The notes under the pieces: model-generated
The model's input: only the letters and a program-made list of their open reading frames with translations
The model's database searches: none
What the model was told of the DNA's origin: nothing
Source of the DNA: Gnetum montanum
Taxonomy: Eukaryota; Streptophyta; Gnetopsida; Gnetales; Gnetaceae
NCBI GenBank assembly: GCA_015680685.1
Contig: MNCI01008852.1
Location: forward strand, 811,991-875,990
Length of the DNA stretch: 64,000 bases
Direction of reading: 5' to 3'
Part shown: positions 24,801 to 34,647 of the stretch, piece by piece
How positions within the stretch are numbered: position 1 is the stretch's first letter
Layout of the letters: each line of letters starts with the position of its first letter
Made by a program: the position numbers and the translations under genes

Positions 24801-25553
24801 TACTTGAGGCACAAATAGGACAAGTGTGGTGTGTGAGCCTTGTGTCACTAGGGGTCTTATGGTGGATTTCATGTGAGTAGTTAATGGATTTGTAGTGGTA
24901 AAAGCCACCGTTGATGGCTTTACATAGTGAGACTATGTTGTAAATGACATTGATGTGTTATAGTTTGTTGTTTGTGGCATCAAATGAGTGTGATGTGTGG
25001 CTACAATCAGCATGGGATCTTCCATAGTAGGGTATGGAGGATTGGAAGATGGTGGCACCATGCCCATGAAGAAAAGAAAAGCATTAGGGGAAGATTCTAT
25101 GACTTTAGGGGATGTTTTTTGGAACAATCCTCCAAGGATTTTTTCAAGATTAGATTCTACCTTAAATTCATCCTTCTCTTCTTGTTGTTCCCCAAAGGTA
25201 GGCTTGTCATCTTTCTCTTCTAAGGTAATCAATTGAGCTAGGATGCTAGAATAGACGTCATGAAGAGCAATTTCTTCATACGGGAAAGGGATGTACTCTT
25301 TCCAACCCCTATGTATGAGCTCAAACTCCCTTTTAGCCTTAGCTTCAATTCATGGAATTAGCATGCCTACCCATATTTTGGCATAAATGAAGCTATAATG
25401 ATCTTCATTTATGGTTGCAAAATCAGGACTCCCCTTTGACTCTCAAAGATTGCCTACACTCAATGACAGTAGGATCTTTGGACTCCCCTTATGACAATAG
25501 GACTTCCCACTAGTGAAGGTGAAGGGAAATTTGGTGGACTTTCGAAAAGGCAT
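21900..25553 (-). pseudogene. gag-pro: gag-protease of Tat-like element C
   Basis: Minus strand, from the ATG at 25553 (MPFRKSTKFPF). The capsid region reads FSQFRKYNGEGDPNAHLITF (about 24500), the usual start of Gypsy gag core domains, and goes on to a basic region and a gag tail with ALKGDMQRMIDRG (about 23540). The retropepsin has HVDDGAIANIIP at + 22488-22513. The DDGA active site is the form seen in Tat proteases. The frame then runs through SRVTIKGSISLDF-like text to RPYSLLDLAKIRK at about 21930. Many in-frame stops. This is the upstream half of the polyprotein; RT and integrase come after the long spacer. Confidence 0.82.
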
Positions 25554-25729
25554 GGCTATAGTGCTAAGGATTACTTAAGAATAGGCTATAGATGGTAAAA
25601 TAGGAGTAAATACTAGTGAATGGAATTCAAAAATTCTTAGAGTAAATAAAAATAGAAAAAAATGATGTACTTACTATAATTAGTAAGTGGGGGATAAGAG
25701 GGGTTTACCCCTTTACTAGAAATGGAATA

Positions 25730-26620
25730 TTGGGAATGTTGGCTTCAAGCCTTATCCAAGTTGGCCTTCCAACTACCTCTACTTTGGGTATGGAAGGGGG
25801 GAAAGAAGGGAGGGGTGGTGGGTCAAATAATGGAAATCTTACCTCTTCTTATTTCAATGTTGGAGAGAGGGGGGAAAGTGTGAAGACCAAAATGGAAACT
25901 TCATAGTTTCCAAAAATGGTTTTGGCAAGTTGCCAACTTTTAGCAAAAAGGAGGGAACAGTAGGCTTGGTTGGTATGGAAACCAATGTTAGTTTAGTGGT
26001 GAATAATATGTCAACAAAAATTAAATATTTATTAATAATTCCATGCTAGCTATGCTCTAAGAATTCACAGTAGATGGTATAAAATTTTAGCACCCAAACC
26101 ACCTGCAGCTTCCATGCTGAGGTTTCTGCTATAGGGGATTAAAAGTAGCATTGGATTCCTTCGGAGTTTTGGCTTCAAAAAAAAAAACTAGAAAATGGCT
26201 TTCAACTTGCAATAAAAGCAAATATGGTTATTAAATTGGTTTCAAACTTCATCAACGTTGGCCTCCCAACTACTTCAACATTGGGCATGGCAAAGGTGGA
26301 AAAGGGGGAAGGCTAAAAACCAAAGTGAAAGTTGGTGTTTTTCCACTAAAATTAGTTTTAGCTAGTTGCTAATTTTTTTAGCTTGGAAAAGTTGGAGGAG
26401 GGGGGAAGCCAACTAATGGATGAGTTCAACCATCGACTTTAGAAATTGGAGAATAAATTTTGGTAGTAAAAAGATAAAAATAATAGAGGGGAAAAGATAT
26501 CAATGCTATCTTTGGGCAGTAAAATTCACAGCAAATGTTGTGAAAAGCTAGAACCCAACCACCTGCAACTTCCATGTTGTAGTTTTGGTCATAGGANCAA
26601 GAAAAAAGATTGCAAAATCA
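25730..26620. repeat. Diverged tandem duplication in the 5' leader of element C
   Basis: Two copies of about 480 bp start at about 25735 and 26220. Both carry TTGGCCTYCCAACTACYTC, then a G-rich stretch, and both end with ACCACCTGCARCTTCCATG and a pale copy of the satellite arm. The second copy includes the single unknown base at 26597. Confidence 0.7.
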
Positions 26621-26662
26621 TAATAAAAATAATAAATTTGATTACAAAATTCAGGCGAAGGC

Positions 26663-26679
26663 CCTTATTCTAATGCCAA
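26663..26679 (-). other. Primer binding site of element C, decayed Met type
   Basis: Minus strand, seven bases after the LTR end: TTGGCATTAGAATAAGG. Compared with TTGGTATCAGAGCAAGG it differs only by transitions. The match suggests tRNA-iMet priming. Confidence is moderate because the gap to the LTR is longer than usual. Confidence 0.45.
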
Positions 26680-26686
26680 GAAAAAC

Positions 26687-28195
26687 TGTTGCAACTGAAA
26701 ACCTTGATCATTAGAAGAAAATCAAGGATCCTTTGTGTAAGAAATTCCACAACCTTGAATTCCCAGGACATTTGAGATAAAAATGGGATTTGTGGTGCCC
26801 TTGCTAGTCTAACAGATCAACTAGGGACTTATGAGATGCAAAAGGTGGAAATATGAATAGATCTGAATAATGCATAGAAAATAAAATTTATTTTTGAACA
26901 TAGAATTCAAAACTTAAAAATTTATTAAGAAAAATAAAGAATAAGTTATAAAAATGTGTAAAAATGATGTCTGGATGAGCAAAAAGGGGGTTTACTTATG
27001 CAAGAGTTTAAAGCTTGTTGAAGTTGATGTGATTTGCTTCATGATCTAGGTGCTAAGCCACTCTTGATACTATCGAACTTTCCTTCATTGCTACAACCTG
27101 AGATCTATAAGTTGGGTCATTGCTAGAGGGTGAGAAAGGTGGAAATTTTGATGCCAAATTGCTCCACACTAGGGTTTGGAAATCCTAGAAGTATAGTGTT
27201 GACCCTAAAAATCCACCAAATTTCAAGGCCATAATGCTTCCATGCTAGGGTTCAAGAGACTATAAGTATGAAAACTTGCAAGAGCTCTTGAGTGCTTGAA
27301 AATGCCTCAAGTGTGGAATTGTGTGTATGTAAATTGCTTGAGAATGTTGAACTTATTTAAAATTTTGTAATTTCCAAAGTGTTTGTATGCCAAAAGCTGT
27401 TGAACTTATGAGGAAAATTGCTGAACCTTGAGAAAAATTACTGGACCTTGAAAACAATTGCTAAACGTCTAAATGATGTTTGAGGTTAGCTTTTATAGGA
27501 TATTTGGGCCATGGATGGGGCTACAAATTGGCTATGAGTTGGTTACAAAAATGGTTGCAAATTGGCTATAAATTTGCTGCAATTTTAGGTGAAATGGGTG
27601 CCCAAATTTTATAGATTATTATACATAGTAAGTGATTCCCCCCATGGCCATTCTATTTACTATAAATAGTAATCGAGGCACACCTTCCACACTGGAGATG
27701 AATCTTCCATGTTAAGCTCTCCACCATGCTTGTTGAAGTGGTTGGTCAACATTGAAGTGCTTGAATTAATAGATTTTTTCTTTTGTGGCTTCCATGATGG
27801 GGGATTGAATTTTCCACATTGAAGATGAAGACTTCACATTGGGGGGAAACTTCCATGTTAAGGGGGAAAATTTTTTAGATTGGGGAGAAAATTCCACATT
27901 GAGGGGGAAAGGTTTCTAGGTTGTACATGTGGTCTCCATGTTGAAGGAGCATTCCAAAAGGAATTTTTGACACCCTCAAGCCCAAATATAGACACTAGGT
28001 AACTTTTTTTCACTTGGGGAATGAGGCTTTGACCACTTATGGGGCATTTTTTTGCCCCAAAAGTATAAAGTATGTGAAATTGTCCATTTTGGGTTACAAT
28101 TTTCATATTTATAATGAAGTTTTACCTCAAGTTTCATGGGGTGAAAGCTTCATGGTGAAGCTTGGCTATAACATGCAAATTTTTGTGGTGTATCA
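26687..28195 (-). repeat. 5' LTR of element C
   Basis: 1509 bp, begins TGTTGCAACTGAAAACC on the + strand and ends GGTGTATCA. It is partner to 6641-8265. Relative to that copy it lacks about 120 bp just after 27948. Confidence 0.88.
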
Positions 28196-28200
28196 CCTTC
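28196..28200. repeat. Right target flank of element C (CCTTC)
   Basis: Counterpart of 6636-6640 (CCGCT). Beyond it the RT frame of element A resumes (TAAGCCTAG, minus strand LGL). The expected uninterrupted reading is LGL-SGFYQ. Confidence 0.4.
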
Positions 28201-30413
28201 TAAGCCTAGAAAATTGCAAACCGCTGTAGCATCTTTTAATTCAAGATAGTTCTGAATTGCACTAACTTTTGCTCAATCTACTTGCAATCCTTTCCTAAAA
28301 ATTACATGGCCCAAGTAAGAGACTTCTTCTTTAAAGAGTTCATATTTACTTAATTTAGCTTTCAACTAATGTTCTTTAAGAATTTCCATTGTAATTTTCA
28401 AATGTTTAACATGTTCTTGTCTTGACTTAGAATAAATAAGTATATCATCCATAAATACTATAACAAACTGATCAAGATATTACAAAAAATATTATTCATT
28501 AATTCCATGAATGTTGTAGGTGCATTAGTTAAATCTAATGACATCACAAAAAATTCATATAATTCACACCTAGTTCTAAAAGCAGTTTTCTCAATATCTT
28601 TCTCCTTAATCCTTATTTAGTGATAACTTAATTTTAAATCAATCTTTGAAATATAACATGCATCCACAAGTTGATCAAACAAATCATTGATTCTAGGCAA
28701 AGGATAAGTATTTTTAGTCATCACTTTATTTAATGCCCTATAATCGATGCATAATCTTAATGTACCATTTTTCTTTTTAAAGAATAAGACTCATGCACCA
28801 CAAGGTGATATTCTAGGTTGCATTTTTGCTTCTTTTAATAATTGATCTAATTGTATTTTCAATTCTCTTAATTTAGAAGTGGGAAATCTATAAGGGGATT
28901 TTAAAATAAGTTATGTACCAGGAAAAATATCAATAGCATGCTCAAAAATTCTATTTGGAGGCAGTTCTCTAGTTTTACCAAACATTGAATGCTTATATTC
29001 CCAAAGTTCTTTTGGAATATTAATACTTAAAGATTTTTTAGGTTGGGTTACTTTGACAATCAACATCATGGTATCCTTTTTGACTAATCTTTTGGCTTGC
29101 TTAATGGTTATTGTGCAAATTTGCTTTATTGTTCGTACCCCCCTTAGAACCTTGACTTCATCAATGGTTGGGACTTTTAAAATACGAGTTCCAAAGTTGG
29201 TAGTAATATCAAGTTTTTGCAGGAAAGAAATTCCTAAAATTGCATCAACATCACCTAGTTCAAATTCAAAGAATTTATCAACAAAAGGCATGTCTTGCAA
29301 ATTAAAGTTAATTTCTCTGTACCTGGTATGCTTGCTCATAGTCTTTTCATCTACAAGTTCTATCTTAATAATTTTCTTGAAAGGTAAACTTAATTTCAAT
29401 AAATTACTTAACATTGAATAAATAAAGTTATCACTGGCACCACTATTAATAAAAAATTTAATTTTTTTACCTTTAATTGAACCTTCAAAAATCAGTAAAG
29501 CAAATTAAAATTCACGCAAACCTGATTTAGTTCATGTAGATATTTTCTTCAAGGGTATGGTGGTGGTTGGGATTTTTTTTAACCCACCAATGAACTTTGA
29601 AGCTAATTCTCCCTCATCCTCGTGCCTTACATATTGAGAAAGATCATAGAATTCCTTGTACTAATCTTTGACGGATCACGTTCCCAATCTTAAGGAAACA
29701 AATCTCATTTTCCACTCTTTAAGAAATGAATCAGGCATAAAATTTTGTTCAAAATCTTGACAAAATTTGAACCAATTTGTAATTAAACCTTGAGATCTTA
29801 GTCCATGCCACCATGTTACCATAAATCCTCTCAAATATAGGGAGATGAATTCTAAACGTTCTTGACTTGACAAATTCAGCATATCAAAGTAATTTTTTAT
29901 TGTATCAAGCTAATCCTTTGCCTTGGCACTAGATCCAGGGGCTCCATCATAATGGTTTAATTTTACTTTTTTGGCATGATCTTGAGTCAACAATTCTCTG
30001 GGTGCATTATGCTAATTGCCTTATCTCTCACCTTGAATTTCTACTCTATGATCTAAAGAAGGGATATGAATATCCTAGTGACTAGTAGGTAGGGGTTGGT
30101 TCCTATGTGGATCTCTTAAGGAATGTTAATCTTGATCTTGATGTTGATCTCTAAGTGGGATGTGGCTAGGATTTGAAGGTTGAGTAAGATGATTAGTTAA
30201 TTGCTTGATGGAGTTTGTAAAGGGATCCATATTTTCTTACACATTTGACCATTTATCCTTTCAACTTTGGGATAATTTTTTAATTTCTTTTAACATATTA
30301 TACATCTTTATCTCAAACCCTTGATTAGACTAACAAAGCTCTTCTTGAACATCCCTGATCTTATTAATTTGATCCTCAAGGGCATTCATCCAGTCATTAA
30401 CTTGGGCCTCCAT
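28201..30413 (-). pseudogene. gag-pol: gag, protease and RT (N-terminal part) of chromovirus element A
   Basis: Starts at the ATG at 30413 (MEAQVNDWMNALEDQINKI). The gag core at 29882-29676 has ERLEFISLYLRGFMVTWWHG. The protease reads FFINSGASDNFI (+ 29427-29460), so the catalytic Asp is Asn. ELGDVDAILGISFLQKL and the RT entry ISPCGA and [16 protein letters not shown] follow, then the RT box FMDDILIYS (+ 28430-28455) and SYLGHVIFRKGLQVD, ending in KDATAVCNFLGL at 28201. The C-terminal part of the same polyprotein lies at 4640-6640. The order gag-PR-RT-RH-INT-chromodomain is that of chromoviruses. Several C-to-T stops. Confidence 0.88.
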
Positions 30414-30626
30414 CACTCTCCAATGTATTCTTTAGGTTTTGGACATTGGTAGGTTGAAGAAATTAGGCATGTTGATAATTCTTGGTCTCTAGGGCACTTT
30501 TTATGGATCTCGAAATAGTTACTCTGTTGCAGAAGAAGTTGCAACTATCATGAATTTCTACCTACCCACAAAATCCTATTTTGTTTTGGGGACCTTAAAT
30601 AATGAATTAAAAGCTAATTTTCTATC
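30414..30626 (-). other. 5' leader of element A, left part
   Basis: Between the gag start of A and the B insertion. No primer binding site is visible here or at the continuation from 37766. No gene seen. Confidence 0.5.
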
Positions 30627-30631
30627 ACCTG
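30627..30631. repeat. Target site duplication of element B (ACCTG), left
   Basis: ACCTG precedes the LTR start at 30632, and ACCTG follows the LTR end at 37760 (37761-37765). A perfect 5 bp direct repeat proves both ends of element B. Confidence 0.93.
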
Positions 30632-31363
30632 TGATGAGTGGCAAGGTACCTCTACACTCAACCATATGAATACAAGCATGTACGCGTGATCCGGTCGAAC
30701 TCTGCAGACTAAATGCCTTAACGCCACAAGAAACACTTGGGGTTAATTGTTCGTTGTCTTCCCAGGCTTGCTTGTATACGTCACGGTGTATGGTTAAGCA
30801 AGTCTGAGGTATATGATTTTTTTTGGTATTTTTCAGTTTATCTCCTAAGCTATGAGGGACAGGGTTGAGAAACTAACTAACTCTAACTAATGTCCTAAGT
30901 CTAAATTTACTAGCGTCAGCATCCGTTTCCACTTACCGGACACACCCTGAACTATGCAACTGTGGCTACCAAACACTAATCGTTACTGGGATTACCACAC
31001 GTAACGCAAGTGCTCGAAGTGGTCGTACTGAGGCACCTATTTAGCCTAAGTGTGATAAGCAGCCGATTCCTTGATTAGCCGTACACATCCGTAGATGCTT
31101 GTAATCAAGTCGTACTAGTGCGCACTAGGAAAGAAATAAATAACAATAATTAAAACCATGTACTGCAAGGTTTATCCAGTCAAGTTCGTCTTTATTGCCG
31201 TACACAACTTGCTTTTAGGTTACAAAGTTGTTCGAATAAAGAGCCGTTCACTCTAAGACTCCTACTGCAGGCACATGGGAAATTAATCTAACTCTGGAGT
31301 GTTCAAACTGCCAGAGCTTTGCTACTTCTAGCCAAGATTGGGAAATGAAGGGAGTGCCGCCTC

Positions 31364-31377
31364 TTATTTATAAATAT
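31364..31377 (-). promoter_or_regulatory. TATA box in the LTR of element B
   Basis: Minus strand TATTTATAAATAAG lies just downstream of the GATATC palindrome cluster. The solo LTR of the family has CTATAAATAAGAGG at the same place (50204-50217). Confidence 0.65.
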
Positions 31378-31387
31378 GACGGTTGAC

Positions 31388-31450
31388 CACGATATCGTGT
31401 ACGCGATATTGCATGGAGAGACGCGATATCGGGTATGCGATATCGCAGCG
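31388..31450. repeat. CpG-rich GCGATATCGC palindrome cluster in the 3' LTR of B
   Basis: About five copies of (A/G)CGATATCG-like palindromes, spaced 10-25 bp, in a genome stretch otherwise poor in CpG. It sits directly upstream of the TATA box on the LTR sense strand, where enhancers are expected. Confidence 0.8.
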
Positions 31451-31472
31451 CTATGCATGTCGCGTCTCATCA

Positions 31473-33465
31473 TACCCCCATGACTAAATGAAAACTTGTC
31501 CTTGAGTTCCTTACAATGATATCAGGTAGGTATGGGATGATTGAGGGGGAATGGAACTAATGGAATGACATGTGAACGGTTCCTTATTACAAGACTTGAC
31601 ACAATTGGTGTTCATGAAAATAAGGGGGAACACCTTATTACAATGACATCAAGCCACATTTGGCAGCTGAGAGAAAAGAGGAGAGAGAATAGAAGAGAAG
31701 AAGAGAGAAGAGTCTTGTTGCTGCCAACACCTAGATTGCGCCTTCTGTTGTCCATCCATAAGTGCATTATCAATTCCGCTCCTTGCATAGCCGCTTCAGT
31801 GCTGCTCCATTCCAAGTGGTTGCTCCAGATCCATTCTGTTGTTGTATGATTACCATCTGTACACACAACACAATCATATATTAGCAAGGGTAATTGAATC
31901 ATTAAGTAAATAATACCTTGCTTCAGTTTAGGTTCATTGGCTAGGTTGTGGTATGGCAGATATGGATCGATGAAAATGTAGATGATGACTACCGAAGGTG
32001 TAGAGGTTAAGGAGAAAAACGAAAAAATCTGGGGCATAGGAGAAAAATCGAAAAAACAGGCCCCGTACCCCCATGACTAATCGCGAACCTCCGATAGTGT
32101 TAGAATGGAGAAAGAAAAGGAGTAAGAAAGATAGGGAAAAAGGGACAAAATGGCATCAGTGAAATGGATGTCAAGATGGAAATGAACAAAAAGAAAATTA
32201 ATTGCAAAAATGTTAAGGAAAAGAAGTTAACTAATGTTCCGAATAGGATTGTCAGTGGATCCTCCCCAAAGCAGGCTCATGCCCTTAATGCCTTGACAAT
32301 CCCACATTCAAAGAGTCCGTAGGCTCTGGGAATGTCCTTTGGAATAAGAGTTAAGATCTTGATCAGAAGAATTTACCAAAAAGAAAACAATGCATCAACC
32401 AAAATATATATACTAATGATACAATCAGCAATGAGGTGAATAGTGGAGAGAAGGGTGGAGAGAAGAGAAGTGGAATGGAATCTCAAGAACAAGGTGGTGT
32501 ACAGCCCCTTGTGTGTTTGATGATTAATGTGACTTGACAAATCTCATTCCAACTTGGGCTCAAACCAACCACTTCTAGTGACTTCGCATCAATGCATTTG
32601 GCGAAATCATCCACTTGGATAACATGGATGCATCTTCAAAGAGCCACCACCATTCCGACGAAACAAAGGAGAGAATGGGAAGCGAGAAGGGCCTTAGTTA
32701 GAGGGAACACTTTGGTTCCATAACCAGTGCTTGCAGCCCAAATTTTATTTCGTCTAAGGGGTGTGCTTTGAATCCTCACTTTGTTTTTTTTTTTGTGTTT
32801 TGTGTTTTTATGCGTGGGGACCACACCATGCAAAGACTTCTTTATTTTTATTGTCTCAGCTTCCGAAGAATGGGTAACATCGGAACGGTAAGAAAACTCA
32901 AGAAGAAAACATCCAAGCACCCAAGTGAATGACCAACACAAGAGCATCAAGTTCCCTTGAAGTCACACCCTTTGCAATCCTTGAGTCCTTCCTTAGTTTG
33001 AGAAATGCCTGGTCACCAGTTTGTTAAAGTTCTTATTAGAAAAGGGAACTGTACATTTCCAAGCCAAGGGAAACCATAGACTTTGATGGATGGATGGATG
33101 AAGTGATCTCATTGCCTGCCATATCAAAAGAAACATACTGTAGTATCAACATTGGAACTTAAAGGTAAAAACCAAACATTAGCAATCAATGAAAAACAGT
33201 TCATCCCATCGGTCTGAACACTTATTGGGTGACGAACTTACAGGGTGGATGACACACACACACACACATACACACAAACTAGAAAAGTATAATGATGGTG
33301 TAAAAAAAAAAAAAGAAAAGTTAAAGAAATTTGTAAAACAAAAATGTGTAAAACAAAAACGTTGTAAAACAAAAATGTGTAAAACAAAAACTTAAAAGAA
33401 CTGAGGGCCCCATATGGTTAGCATAGGTGGCCATCTCCCCCATGACTGAGTTGTAAGGAAGAGAT
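31473..33465 (-). other. Non-coding region of element B in place of pol, with three polypurine-tract copies
   Basis: No retroviral domain is seen. On the minus strand TTAGTCATGGGGGTA lies next to the LTR (31473-31487). Near-copies are at 32065-32080 (TTAGTCATGGGGGTAC) and 33434-33450 (CTCAGTCATGGGGGAGA), the last just after the protease frame ends. The region also holds a CA repeat (33250-33275) and a short repeat of GTAAAACAAAAATGT (33338-33390). Confidence 0.7.
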
Positions 33466-34647
33466 CTAAAGTAATGAGCGTTTGGTTGAATTTCTTAGAA
33501 GTGCCCAACTTCTCCCAATTGATGATCTTAAGTTAAGGGGTGGAAGTTGGTGACGCTCACATTCCAATGTATCTATGCCACGGTTATTGGCATGAGTTTC
33601 CTTTGCTGCGGTTGAGGAGGAAGTTCCCCTTCTATGAGAAGCTTTCAACCATGGGGTCTCTACTACTTCTTGTGTGGTTGCTACATACAGGCATCTTTGT
33701 TGCAGAGTTTCTTGGGCACACCTGTTACATGGAGACATTTCCTCCATGTCATCACCCGATGAATCACTGTATGTGATGCATGGAACTATCCTCTTCTCAA
33801 TCTTTCCACATATGTTTATCTTGGAGATTTCCAAGGAAAGATCGCGGATCCTAAGGCATGCATCTACTGTGCTTAGCCATGCCCTTCCCATTATAATTGG
33901 GAAGTCCCCTTCGTTGTTGTTAACATCGATCACTAGAAAATCCGCTGGGTAGGACCAACCACACACAGTGGTAATAACATCCTCCACTAATCCCAAGGGA
34001 ATAGTGATGGACTGGTCTGCCAGCTCTAGTTGGATGTTGCTCTTCTTAAGTTGGGGCAGGTTCCAGGCGTGATACATCTTTCGCGAAATTAAGTTGACTC
34101 CAGAACCTGAGTCAAGAAGAGCTCGATGTGGTGCATTTCCAGTGATCTGCAAATAAATAAAGGGACTCCCAGGGTCAGTTAGTTTCCTGGGAAGGTGGCC
34201 TACCTTGATCCAGTTAGTTACGGTATGTGTTAGCATAACTGTATGCGTTACACTCCTTTGGACTGAAGGGTGCTCCGAAGTGTTAGATGGTGGAGGCGTG
34301 TACATGGCCTTAACCGCTTGTTGTTGCGAGAGTTTGTCTGGGCTTTTGGTTCTGAAGTAAGGTCTTCTCTTTTTATCGTTGTTAAAACCATCAGCAGGTT
34401 GGATATTTACAACTCTCGCAGCGTGACGTTGCTGCGGTTGAGGAGGAAGTTCCCCTTGCATTGTTGGAGCAGGAGGTGTTATGGGAACTACTTGAGGTGC
34501 AAGAGGTGCAGTTGGATTAGGAGGATGGTGTGGATATGGAGTGTCTCCCGGAGGAGAAGGAGTCCTTCTGAAGTACTCCCGGGCTTGGTAGTGACGGCTG
34601 GGGGTTGCGTGACCCATAGAGTCACTTGGAGAAATCGGCTGCTGCAC
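33466..34647 (-). CDS. pro: Retropepsin-containing C-terminal gag-protease segment of element B
   Basis: An open frame of 393 codons. The first 130 residues are rich in Pro, Gln and His (TPPAPTMQGELPPQPQQRH). A retropepsin follows: LLDSGSGVNLISRKMYHAWN holds the active-site Asp (DSG), and PADFLVIDV and FPIIMGRAWLST match the flap and ILG-type motif. The tail has no further domain and stops at 33466. The enzyme would cut the gag polyprotein in the particle. The active site is intact. The methionine used here is the first in the frame; the protein is more likely the tail of gag reached by frameshift or readthrough, because the gag frames end just upstream. Confidence 0.85.
   Translation of the reverse strand: MQQPISPSDSMGHATPSRHYQAREYFRRTPSPPGDTPYPHHPPNPTAPLAPQVVPITPPAPTMQGELPPQPQQRHAARVVNIQPADGFNNDKKRRPYFRTKSPDKLSQQQAVKAMYTPPPSNTSEHPSVQRSVTHTVMLTHTVTNWIKVGHLPRKLTDPGSPFIYLQITGNAPHRALLDSGSGVNLISRKMYHAWNLPQLKKSNIQLELADQSITIPLGLVEDVITTVCGWSYPADFLVIDVNNNEGDFPIIMGRAWLSTVDACLRIRDLSLEISKINICGKIEKRIVPCITYSDSSGDDMEEMSPCNRCAQETLQQRCLYVATTQEVVETPWLKASHRRGTSSSTAAKETHANNRGIDTLECERHQLPPLNLRSSIGRSWALLRNSTKRSLL

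Larger units (their letters stand above)
6641..28195 (-). mobile_element. Element C: 21.6 kb Tat/Ogre-like Gypsy retrotransposon
   Basis: It is bounded by two related LTRs (6641-8265 and 26687-28195), both TG...CA. On the minus strand the order is 5' LTR, Met-like primer site, repeat-bearing leader, gag-protease (25553 to about 21900), a segment of about 9.9 kb with intron-like ends, RT-RNaseH-integrase (12011 to about 8480), polypurine tract, 3' LTR. The great size, the gap between protease and RT, the DDG-type protease and the extra RNase H fit the Tat/Ogre group. The LTRs differ clearly, so the insertion is old. Inside the gap lie a tandem satellite and a spliced gene on the opposite strand. 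Confidence 0.88.
30632..31472 (-). repeat. 3' LTR of element B
   Basis: 841 bp. On the minus strand it starts TGATGAGACGCGACATGC and carries CpG-rich palindromes (31388-31450) upstream of a TATA box. It ends CTCATCA at 30632. Partner of 36897-37760 and of the solo LTR at 50141-51003. Confidence 0.92.

Noticed and set aside
28210-28220. AAACCGCT at 28213-28220 equals the bases left of the LTR at 6641 and looked like a target duplication of element C
   Set aside because: The LTR match ends at 28195 with CA, and the RT frame of A already runs through 28201-28220 (CNFLGL). The shared 8-mer is part of A itself and coincidental.
32330-32950. Open stretch on the minus strand inside element B, possible captured gene
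   Set aside because: No recognisable motif, no splice pattern and strong low complexity; it lies in the non-coding 3' part of B.
33250-33275. CA run with neighbouring GTAAAACAAAAATGT repeats as a CRISPR-like array
   Set aside because: No constant spacer structure; simple microsatellite and minisatellite in a plant retroelement.
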